Of a stretch of 14,069 nt of DNA, positions 7,317 to 13,195 are shown piece by piece. Position 1 is the first letter of the stretch. Every line of letters begins with the position of its first letter. The stretch spans positions 1-14,069 of the forward strand of contig CAUZEO010000113.1 of the NCBI GenBank assembly GCA_963578625.1, read 5' to 3'. The translations under genes and the position numbers were made by a program. The notes beneath the pieces were generated by a model that was not told where the DNA came from, ran no database searches, and saw nothing but the letters and a program-made list of their open reading frames with translations. Source of the DNA: CAUZEO01 sp963578625 (lineage in GTDB: Bacteria; Verrucomicrobiota; Kiritimatiellia; SLOV01).

Positions 7317-7492
7317 CTCTCACGCCCTCCGCTCGAACCGCATCGAGCTGCGACGACGAGCACGAGTACGATGAGGAGCAGGGAAGCAAAGCGATGAGAC
7401 GGTCTTGGCCATCAGCAGTCTCATGCCCTTGGCTGATCCCCGGGCCCACACGGAGTCCTTGCTCGATGCGGCTCGAGCGGAGGGCCTTAGAG
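7317..7492. repeat. Near-perfect inverted repeat of 25-base arms with structured interior
   Basis: Positions 7324-7348 and 7461-7485 are reverse complements at 24 of 25 bases (the only mismatch is 7337 against 7472). Pairing resumes outside at 7317-7320 with 7489-7492 after a short imperfect gap. The 112-base interior starts with a CGACGACGAG-like purine-rich run and contains two competing hairpins: 7394-7400 with 7418-7424 and 7411-7416 with 7432-7437. No credible protein is encoded here; the open minus frame across it is Ser/Arg-rich low-complexity. It could be a MITE-like element or a structured RNA. Confidence 0.8.
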
Positions 7493-7501
7493 ACCAATTT
7501 C

Positions 7502-7568
7502 TCCACTGCGGACTGAAGACCGCAACGCCTGGACGCGGAATAAATTCCGCGCTACGGTTGGCAGTGGA
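7502..7568. repeat. Palindromic intergenic repeat next to the nitrilase stop
   Basis: An outer 8-bp inverted repeat (TCCACTGC at 7502-7509 with GCAGTGGA at 7561-7568) encloses an inner CGCGGAAT/ATTCCGCG hairpin (7534-7551) and an imperfect GCGG-CCGC pair (7509-7524). The block ends at the nitrilase stop codon (7571-7569), so it would be transcribed as that gene's 3' end. It lacks a T-run, and it looks more like a dispersed repeat than a classical terminator. Confidence 0.65.
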
Positions 7569-8423
7569 TTAGATGTCGCCCGGCATCGCCGACGCGTACT
7601 CGTCCGGACTGACGGTGTCCGAAAAGAGAACATCGGCGCATCCTGCCATGTCGAAATTGAACATGGCTCGGGTGGCCAGAGCGACGTCGATGTCACTAAT
7701 CAAAAGTTCTTCCTTCTTCATCTCGCATTGGGCGTGGATTTCGCCATTGGGCGCGACGACCTGCGTCCGGCAATTCTGATGTTCAACGTGGACGCAATTG
7801 CAGGAGGCGAACCAGATTGTATTTTCAGCGGCCCGCGTGGTCAGCATCGCGTGATGGATCGGAATCTTCCAGTCGTTGGGACGGGTGGTATTGTTCTGAG
7901 GATGGAATACGATCTGCGCACCCTGGCCCACACATTCCCGGGTGGTCTCCGCAAATCGGAATCCCTCGAAACAGATCACGACGCCCACGGTCACACCAAA
8001 CAGCCGGAATGTCTCGATCTCCCGGCCGGCGGTGTAGGCAACCGCGTCCAGTGGTGTCAGCTTCGATTTGTGGTGAGTTCCCAGCATCTCGCCATGCTCC
8101 GAGATCACCAGGGCCGAGTTGTACGGCTTGCCATCGGATGGATCCGTTTCAAGCGGTGTCTCGGTGCCCAGAATGCAAGCCATTCCATATTTGCCGCAGG
8201 CCCGGGTGATGGTGTCATGCAGTGCATTGAGTTGATCGACTTGTACCGGGGCGGTGGGCGAGGTGATATCGACGCGGTATCCGGCCGTCTGCGTCTCCGG
8301 GAAACAGAGGATCTGTACCCCGCCCCGCCCCGCCTGTTCGAGGGTTCGAAGAATCGCCTCTCCGTTCTGCTCCAAATCGTTCGTCTGTTTGATCTGGGCA
8401 AGGCCAATCCTGAGCTCACGCAT
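7569..8423 (-). CDS. Carbon-nitrogen hydrolase (nitrilase superfamily)
   Basis: A 284-residue protein, typical for the superfamily. The Glu-Lys-Cys catalytic triad is visible: E43 in LCFPETQTAGY, K119 in THHKSKLTP, and C151 in GVVICFEGFRFAE. The alpha-beta-beta-alpha pattern starts at LRIGLAQIKQT and ends near GEIHAQCEMKKEELLISDID. Such enzymes cleave nitriles, amides, N-carbamoyl groups or carbamates in the cytoplasm; the C-terminal part does not reveal the subclass, and an amidase or beta-ureidopropionase-like activity is only a guess. The ATG at 8423 is preceded by AGGAAGGA six bases upstream, a good ribosome binding site. The broken PhyH remnant ends 16 bases upstream on the same strand, which suggests an ancestral dioxygenase-hydrolase operon. 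Confidence 0.9.
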   Translation of the reverse strand: MRELRIGLAQIKQTNDLEQNGEAILRTLEQAGRGGVQILCFPETQTAGYRVDITSPTAPVQVDQLNALHDTITRACGKYGMACILGTETPLETDPSDGKPYNSALVISEHGEMLGTHHKSKLTPLDAVAYTAGREIETFRLFGVTVGVVICFEGFRFAETTRECVGQGAQIVFHPQNNTTRPNDWKIPIHHAMLTTRAAENTIWFASCNCVHVEHQNCRTQVVAPNGEIHAQCEMKKEELLISDIDVALATRAMFNFDMAGCADVLFSDTVSPDEYASAMPGDI

Positions 8424-8439
8424 AGCCGATCCTTCCTGT

Positions 8440-8801
8440 TTACCTGATCGTAATCGTGGTGGGGATCCACCAGGTGGAGGAGGCGTTGCGCGTCACTGCC
8501 GCCAGTTCCGAATCGGTGATGGCGCCATTGAGGGTATACGAGCCGCCTGAATATGTCGGAGGCCTCCCAGATGTTGCCGATCTGCCAGACCGGTTTGATT
8601 GTACTCGCATGGGAATCGCTTTGGGCCTCATGGTTCAGGTCGATAAAATGAATCGGCCGGGGATCCTCAGGGCCGATTTCCAGGATCTGGTCGAGATCGG
8701 CCGACAAGATCTCGACTTCCTCCTCCGACAAAACGGGTCCTGCGTTGAGGAGCCCGTCGCGCTCCAACCGGGCAATCTGATCGTCGGTGAGTGCCTGTCA
8801 T
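8440..8801 (-). pseudogene. N-terminal remnant of a phytanoyl-CoA dioxygenase (PhyH) gene
   Basis: The minus frame shows LTDDQIARLERDGLL, then GPVLSEEEVEILSADLDQIL, PRPIHFIDLNHE and PVWQIGNIWEASDIFRRLVY, the usual start of a PhyH-family dioxygenase. After LVY (about 8537) the continuation NGAITDSELAAVTRNA lies in another frame, which ends in a stop at 8442-8440. Upstream, an in-frame TGA (8800-8798) separates the reading frame from the only nearby ATG (8801-8799), so the start is also broken. The HxD iron-binding motif and everything after it are missing, so the product cannot be active. It is followed 16 bases later by the intact nitrilase gene and faces an intact PhyH gene at 9055. Confidence 0.75.
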
Positions 8802-9054
8802 GTGGAGGGAAGTCTCGCTTGCAGCCGTCTGCAAGTCAAGATTCTCAGGCCGTTGATTTGAGGAAGCCGTACTTCTTTTCGATCGACTTGCTCTCCCATG
8901 GCGCCTGGTGTAAAAGTAACGGTATAGGCACTATGTATGACAACACTGGGCGAAACTGAAACTCGAAACCTAAAGATGAATATTCGACAGCACAAAGGCG
9001 CCACTGCGTAAGAGCATGCAATTCAGGAAAGACCCATTAGAATAAAGGAAACAC
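8802..9054. promoter_or_regulatory. Divergent spacer upstream of the PhyH/oxidoreductase operon
   Basis: No gene is recognised in these 253 bases. A perfect hairpin CTTGCAG-CCGT-CTGCAAG lies at 8818-8835, close to the old start of the minus-strand PhyH remnant, and might be an operator. The plus-strand gene at 9055 has AAAGGA about seven bases before its ATG. No clear promoter consensus was found, though one must be present for the plus-strand operon. Confidence 0.45.
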
Positions 9055-9876
9055 ATGATGCTCACCCAGGAACAAGCTGACGCCTATCATCGCGACGGGT
9101 ACTTCATCGTCAAATCGCTATTGGATGCGGAAGAGGTGGGCCTGCTTCGTCGAACAGCCATCGAAGATCGGCAGCTCGATCAGAAAGCTATTGGAATCGC
9201 TGACGGCGAAGGCGGCACCGTTCGCCTGACTTTATGGAACCATCCCGGCAACAGCATCTACGGCATGATTGCCCGCTCTCACCGAATCGTGGACGCCATG
9301 GAGCAACTCCTCGAGGGCGAAGTCTATCACTATCATTCCAAGATGATTTTGAAGGACGCGAAGATCGGCGGGGCCTGGGCCTGGCACCAGGACTATGGGT
9401 ATTGGTATGACAATTGCGTTCTCTACCCACTCCTGTCGAGTGTCTCCATCGCCGTCGATCCTGCCACGCGAGAGAATGGGTGTATGCAGGTGTTGAAGGG
9501 GTCACATCATTTGGGGCGAATAAATCACGGGCAGACCGGAGATCAAACGGGAGCCGATCTGGAGCGGGTCGCCGAGGCCGAGAAACGTCTTGAATTGGTG
9601 TATTGCGAGATGGAACCGGGAGATGGCCTCTTCTTTCATTGCAACACCCTGCATCGCTCTGACCAGAACCAATCCGATGCGTCGCGATGGTCACTCATCT
9701 GCTGTTACAACGCCGCCCGAAATGACCCCTACCGGGAAGTCAACCATCCCAGTTACACCCCACTGGAGAAGGTGCCGGACAATACAATCAAAGAGGTCGG
9801 GATGACCCGCTTTGAGGACGACGCCAGCGATGTGGCCTTCATGGATCCCGGACGGGCAGAAAAAGCGGATGCTTGA
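9055..9876 (+). CDS. Phytanoyl-CoA dioxygenase family protein (Fe(II)/2-oxoglutarate-dependent)
   Basis: A 273-residue PhyH-family enzyme. The N-terminus LTQEQADAYHRDGYFIVKSL is typical of the family. The iron ligands are H111 and D113 in AWHQDYGYW and the distal H200 in FFHCNTLHRSDQN; R211 in SRWSLICCY is placed to bind 2-oxoglutarate. The GCMQVLKGSHHLGR segment (142-154) is the conserved region between them. Members hydroxylate unactivated carbons using O2 and 2-oxoglutarate; substrates range from phytanoyl-CoA to ectoine and phosphonates, and cannot be predicted here. The start may be the ATG at 9055 or at 9058, both behind AAAGGA. The gene overlaps the downstream Gfo/Idh/MocA gene by eight bases (ATGCTTGA), so the two are coupled. 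Confidence 0.9.
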   Translation: MMLTQEQADAYHRDGYFIVKSLLDAEEVGLLRRTAIEDRQLDQKAIGIADGEGGTVRLTLWNHPGNSIYGMIARSHRIVDAMEQLLEGEVYHYHSKMILKDAKIGGAWAWHQDYGYWYDNCVLYPLLSSVSIAVDPATRENGCMQVLKGSHHLGRINHGQTGDQTGADLERVAEAEKRLELVYCEMEPGDGLFFHCNTLHRSDQNQSDASRWSLICCYNAARNDPYREVNHPSYTPLEKVPDNTIKEVGMTRFEDDASDVAFMDPGRAEKADA

Positions 9877-11020
9877 GGAAGGGACGAGGATCGGGGTGGC
9901 CGTGCTTGGCGCGGGCGGCCGGGGTACCCAGGTGACGGGAAACCTGCTTCGCGATTCGGATCGTAACGTAGAGGTGTTGTCGGTATTCGATCCGGACGTC
10001 GCGCAGTCCCGCGCCGCGCGGACAGCCTGGGACAGCCCCAACGCGCACATCTGCGACAGCTTCGAGACTGCCATCGCAATGGAGGGCGTGTCGTGGGTGC
10101 TGGTATTCTCGCCCAACGTCTTCCATCGCGAGCACGTGGAGGCCGGATTCGAGGCGGGGCGCCACGTGTTCAGCGAAAAGCCGCTGGCGACATCGATTGA
10201 GGACTGCGTTGCACTGCACAAGGCTCACGAGGCAAGCGGGAAGCACTTCGCCACCGGGTTCGTCATGCGCTACGCACCGATTTACCGGCGCCTGAAGTCG
10301 CTGATCGAGGAGGGGGCGCTGGGGCAGGTGCTGAGTATCGACGCCAACGAAAATATCGCTCCCTCCCACGGCGGCTACATCATGATGAACTGGCGCCGTC
10401 ACGCGAAGCTGTCCGGCCCGCACATCCTCGAGAAGTGCTGCCATGATATCGACGTGCTGAACTGGTACACCGATTCGGTGCCCGGACGGGTGGCGGCATT
10501 TCACGGGCGCGATTTCTTCGTGCCGGCCAATGCGAGCCTGGTGGAGAAGTACGGACCCGATCATTTCGCCGCATGGCCGGACCCCCACCGCGACGACGGA
10601 GCCACCCCCTTCACGGACGACTCGGACCTGATGGACAACCTGGTGTCGATCCTGGAATACCGCAACGGAATCCGGGCTCAATTCCAGGCCACAATGTCAA
10701 ACGCAATGCCGGAGCGCCGCATCTATGTCAGCGGGAGCGAAGGCACCGCGACCGTCGAACTCTACAGCAGCTCGCTGCGATACAGGCGGATGGGGGACGA
10801 GGCAGTGCGTTCGATCGATTTCGGGTCGGACGGACATGGCGGCGGGGACGATTTCATCATGAAGGAACTTTATCACACGATGGCCAACGACGCTCCCCCA
10901 ACCTGCAGTGGTGAGGAGGGACTGCGCAGCGCCGTGGTGGCACTGGCGATCGATCAATCCGCGCGCGAAGGCCAAATCATCGACCTGACCCCCACCTGGG
11001 AATCACTGGGGGTCGAATAG
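9869..11020 (+). CDS. Gfo/Idh/MocA family oxidoreductase
   Basis: A 383-residue protein when begun at the ATG at 9869, which overlaps the PhyH stop (9874-9876). An open frame continues 19 codons further upstream, but that part does not resemble the family. The Rossmann motif VAVLGAGGRG (10-19) binds NAD(P). EKPLA (103-107) carries the family's active-site Lys (K104). GPHILEKCCHDIDVLNW (183-199) holds the His/Asp residues expected near the substrate. The second half has the alpha/beta domain ending in the family's VSGSEGTATVE segment. Members act on inositols, glucose derivatives, aldoses and other polyols in the cytoplasm; the substrate here is unknown. Coupling to a PhyH dioxygenase suggests both act on one molecule. 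Confidence 0.92.
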   Translation: MLEEGTRIGVAVLGAGGRGTQVTGNLLRDSDRNVEVLSVFDPDVAQSRAARTAWDSPNAHICDSFETAIAMEGVSWVLVFSPNVFHREHVEAGFEAGRHVFSEKPLATSIEDCVALHKAHEASGKHFATGFVMRYAPIYRRLKSLIEEGALGQVLSIDANENIAPSHGGYIMMNWRRHAKLSGPHILEKCCHDIDVLNWYTDSVPGRVAAFHGRDFFVPANASLVEKYGPDHFAAWPDPHRDDGATPFTDDSDLMDNLVSILEYRNGIRAQFQATMSNAMPERRIYVSGSEGTATVELYSSSLRYRRMGDEAVRSIDFGSDGHGGGDDFIMKELYHTMANDAPPTCSGEEGLRSAVVALAIDQSAREGQIIDLTPTWESLGVE

Positions 11021-11380
11021 CGGGTCCGAATAGTCATGTTTTTATAACTGACCAGGAGATCTGAATAACAAGAAATCAGATTTCAACCTGCAGTGGGTTG
11101 ACGTTAGCGAGAATGACCGCGCCATCAAGATTGAGACCGACAAACGGGAAGCCGTCATTCCCAAAAAGGACCCCACGCAATGGATGACGGAACTGGGGAT
11201 TCAGTACCCGGTCAACCACGCGCACCACATGGGGGCCGGCGTCGTTGCCGGCAGCAATCGTACCAGCGAGAACGGGAGCACCGCGAAAACGCCTGCCATG
11301 GCGCATACGGGCCACCGTCTGAAAATCGTCGTCCCGCGGTCATGGCGACATGCTAACACATTCGGATCGAGAGCATTCCC
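11021..11380. pseudogene. Orphan coding-like fragment between the oxidoreductase and transaldolase genes
   Basis: No complete gene lies here. The plus frame from 11061 reads NNKKSDFNLQWVDVSENDRA, then IKIETDKREAVIPKKDP and YPVNHAHHMGAGVVAG, which has a protein-like composition unlike chance translation. It has no ATG near the front; the codon at 11061-11063 is CTG, and AGGAG sits directly before it. Similarity fades after about 11260 into Ser/Arg-rich sequence, and the frame stops at 11394-11396 inside the oppositely oriented transaldolase gene. I recall a similar N-terminus in uncharacterised proteins from planctomycete-like genomes, but this is unverified. Most likely a decayed gene whose 3' part was deleted. 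Confidence 0.45.
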
Positions 11381-12043
11381 CTACTCTCTTTCTTGAACCG
11401 TGGCGAACTCGGACGAAAAATGTTCGAACCCGTCTTCAGTCAGCGGATGATTCATCATGCCTTCGAAGACAGCAAAAGGCACCGCCACGCAATGTGCGCC
11501 AGCGAGAATGACGTCGAGGACCTGCTGCACGTCCTTGATGCTGGCACCGACGATGAGCGTTTCATCGATTCCCCATGCATCGTACAACCTGCGCATCGTA
11601 CCGATCGCTTCAATCCCGTCACTGCCGACCATCCGGGCGCGGCCGATAAAGGGACTGATATAGGGTGAGCCCGCCAGTCCCGCCAACAAGGCCTGGGCTG
11701 GATTGAAGATCAGCGTCGCATTGGTGCGCACGCCTTCAGCCACCAGCGGCTTGATGGCGGGCATGCCCACCTTGTTCGCGACGACTTTTACCGCGAGCAA
11801 CGGGTCCATCGCATGGACCTCGCGGGCATGAGCGATCACCGCCTCGGTCGTCTCCCCCATCGCCTGGAACGCGATCGGCCCGTCAAAATACCGGCGGATT
11901 CCGTCCAGCACCTGGCGATAGGTCTTGCCGCTCTCGGCGATCTTGTTCGGGTTGGTCGCGATCCCGTCGACCAGCCCGGTGCTGACCGCCTCCCTGATCT
12001 GATCCGGCTCCGCAGTGTCGAGAAATATTCGTGGGGTACTCAT
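11381..12043 (-). CDS. Transaldolase / fructose-6-phosphate aldolase-like protein
   Basis: A 220-residue protein, the length of the small TalC/FSA-type enzymes, which are TIM barrels. It starts with FLDTAEPDQIREA (D9 in the usual Asp position), then GLVDGIATNPNKIAESG (23-39), the catalytic Schiff-base Lys K86 in LAVKVVANKVG, and GVRTNATLIFNPAQALLA with YISPFIGR (about 104-135), both hallmarks of the family. The family makes or cleaves C-C bonds in sugar phosphates. Two segments are unusual: NPNK replaces the common NPSL/NPTL, and VKVVANK replaces VKIPxT, so the substrate may differ from fructose 6-phosphate. The ATG at 12043 is preceded by GAGGAG nine bases upstream. It lies 51 bases behind the PhyH gene on the same strand and is probably its operon partner. 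Confidence 0.88.
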   Translation of the reverse strand: MSTPRIFLDTAEPDQIREAVSTGLVDGIATNPNKIAESGKTYRQVLDGIRRYFDGPIAFQAMGETTEAVIAHAREVHAMDPLLAVKVVANKVGMPAIKPLVAEGVRTNATLIFNPAQALLAGLAGSPYISPFIGRARMVGSDGIEAIGTMRRLYDAWGIDETLIVGASIKDVQQVLDVILAGAHCVAVPFAVFEGMMNHPLTEDGFEHFSSEFATVQERE

Positions 12044-12094
12044 GGTTGCGTCTCCTCGTCCTGACAGGTTGCTTCCCTCTTTTATGGGCTGGCT

Positions 12095-12850
12095 CTACTC
12101 AACTATATTGCCGGCATAGACCCGAAGTAAATTACGCTCCCGGTCAGAAAGTCCGTTCCAGACTTCACGCTTCATCGGGCTTGGCGACGCCATTCTACTC
12201 CGGTCGAGCCACCAGCGATTGAATCCGATGACTGCCATCACGCGCGGCGTGTCCGTCTTGTTCGGCGTCCCCCGATGAAGACACCGGGGATTGCGAATCA
12301 TGACGTCCCCCCGGTTCATGAAAAGAGGTTCCAAGGGAAATTTTCCTTCCTCGATGCCTCGAAGTGCTTCCGAGTACGGCAGATGGTGTGTGCCTCTCGC
12401 GATTTCAAATGGACCACGGTCCGGTGTCACGTCAACGTAGGGAAAATTTACCGCGATAATCTCCGGCGGGTGGACGAAGTCCGAATCCTCGTGAAAGAGG
12501 ATACCAAGGTCCTGGTGAATGTCCTGAAGCACCGATCCGTTCAGGGGCGTGTCGGTAGAATATTCCGAAATCGCCGTGTTATCGCCGAGGAGCTTCCCCA
12601 CGATTCCAAGGATTGCTTCGTTTTCGAAAATTCGCTTGTCATAGAAGGGTGGCTCAAACCGTAAGGGAATATAGTGGCGCATCGGCCCGCGATTCGGACT
12701 CTCGGCAAATGCCTTCGCATGGTCCCTCAATACCGGCTGAAACGCACTGTTGCAGTCGTCGATCACTTCAACCGGCAAGCATCCCTGGAGGATGCAGAAC
12801 CCTTCGGTTCGAACCTCCGAAACTTTCTCGTCAATATTCCGATCGCTCAT
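12095..12850 (-). CDS. Second phytanoyl-CoA dioxygenase family protein
   Basis: A 251-residue PhyH-type Fe(II)/2-oxoglutarate dioxygenase when begun at the ATG at 12850. The N-terminus SEVRTEGFCILQGCLP fits the family. The iron ligands are H112 and D114 in IHQDLGILF and H192 in NPRCLHRGTPNKT; R203 in TPRVMAVIGF should bind 2-oxoglutarate. VTPDRGPFEIARGTHHLPY is the conserved central segment. It differs strongly from the PhyH enzyme at 9055 and is not a recent duplicate. The open frame extends upstream to 12994, but that part is unlike the family. AAGGAG lies 16 bases before this ATG, too far, and serves a five-codon leader ORF instead (see the findings). It is followed by the transaldolase-like gene. 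Confidence 0.87.
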   Translation of the reverse strand: MSDRNIDEKVSEVRTEGFCILQGCLPVEVIDDCNSAFQPVLRDHAKAFAESPNRGPMRHYIPLRFEPPFYDKRIFENEAILGIVGKLLGDNTAISEYSTDTPLNGSVLQDIHQDLGILFHEDSDFVHPPEIIAVNFPYVDVTPDRGPFEIARGTHHLPYSEALRGIEEGKFPLEPLFMNRGDVMIRNPRCLHRGTPNKTDTPRVMAVIGFNRWWLDRSRMASPSPMKREVWNGLSDRERNLLRVYAGNIVE

Positions 12851-12872
12851 CTTAATGATGTCATTTCTCCTT
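12847..12872 (-). promoter_or_regulatory. Shine-Dalgarno and five-codon leader ORF before the second PhyH gene
   Basis: AAGGAG at 12872-12867 is followed two bases later by an ATG (12864-12862) that opens the mini-ORF MTSLR and a TGA at 12849-12847. That stop overlaps the PhyH ATG (12850-12848) as ATGA. The spacing to the first ATG is unusually short, so the leader may be fortuitous. Confidence 0.4.
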
Positions 12873-13195
12873 ACGTAAATAGTTATACCTAAGTTGTTTA
12901 CAAGATACCAGAGCCTATTTACCGGCGTGAAGACCATTCCAAAGAGATCCTCCCGGTTAAAAAAAGTGCCGAAACCCAGACAAAAGGCTAGCAACGGCGC
13001 ATAGTGACGTGTATTAACGCCAATTCATACCGAATGACCATTTACTTTGTAATGAAGAATCACGCAAATTTATTTCATCAGGAGGATCAAGACTGCGTGA
13101 TCGATGGGATTCGAGTCCGTCGCCGGGCCTGACGCTGAAGCCAACGAATAAATGCGCCCCGTTTACAGGCCAAACGGGGTGAAAAGGAGCAGAAC
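12873..13195. promoter_or_regulatory. Divergent spacer and leader region of the HYR-like protein gene
   Basis: No gene of normal size is seen. The left part should contain the promoter of the minus-strand PhyH operon and the middle the plus-strand promoter, but neither is obvious. From 13059 the plus-strand leader holds an 8-bp inverted repeat (13059-13066 with 13094-13101), a strong AGGAGG in its loop (13080-13085), possible tiny ORFs (GTG at 13097; ATG 13104 to TAA 13151, 15 codons) and the hairpin at 13155-13181. Confidence 0.55.
13155..13181 (+). promoter_or_regulatory. Stable hairpin next to the HYR gene ribosome binding site
   Basis: CCCCGTTT (13157-13164) pairs with AAACGGGG (13172-13179) around a 7-base loop, with an additional closing C-G pair across a G-T wobble. 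The gene's own Shine-Dalgarno AAGGAG (13184-13189) starts three bases after it. There is no T-run, so it is not an intrinsic terminator; a role in mRNA stability or translation control is inferred. Confidence 0.65.

Noticed and set aside
7168..7506. A 112-codon minus-strand open frame across the repeat cluster
   Set aside because: Its Ser/Arg-rich low-complexity translation follows from the inverted repeats; no start context or domain was seen.
7014..7568. CRISPR array, suspected because of the repeated palindromes
   Set aside because: The repeats differ from each other, are inverted rather than direct, and have no regular spacer length; no cas gene is nearby.
7728..8447. A 239-codon plus-strand open frame opposite the nitrilase gene
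   Set aside because: The minus strand carries the complete Glu-Lys-Cys triad and a good Shine-Dalgarno; the plus frame resembles nothing.
9839..10681. A 280-codon minus-strand open frame opposite the oxidoreductase
   Set aside because: It is an antisense shadow of a GC-rich gene with clear Rossmann and EKP motifs.
13104..13122. T-arm-like sequence GGATTCGAGTCC suggesting a tRNA
   Set aside because: The invariant G53-C61 pair would be A-C, and no acceptor or anticodon stem can be drawn.
13059..13151. Possible c-di-GMP-I (GEMM) riboswitch, because of the GACGCTGAAGCC stretch and a downstream exported protein
   Set aside because: The conserved GGGCAAACC-type segment and the paired-stem order of the class are absent.
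13157..13179. Intrinsic terminator ahead of the HYR gene
   Set aside because: The hairpin is not followed by a T-run and the Shine-Dalgarno starts within a few bases.
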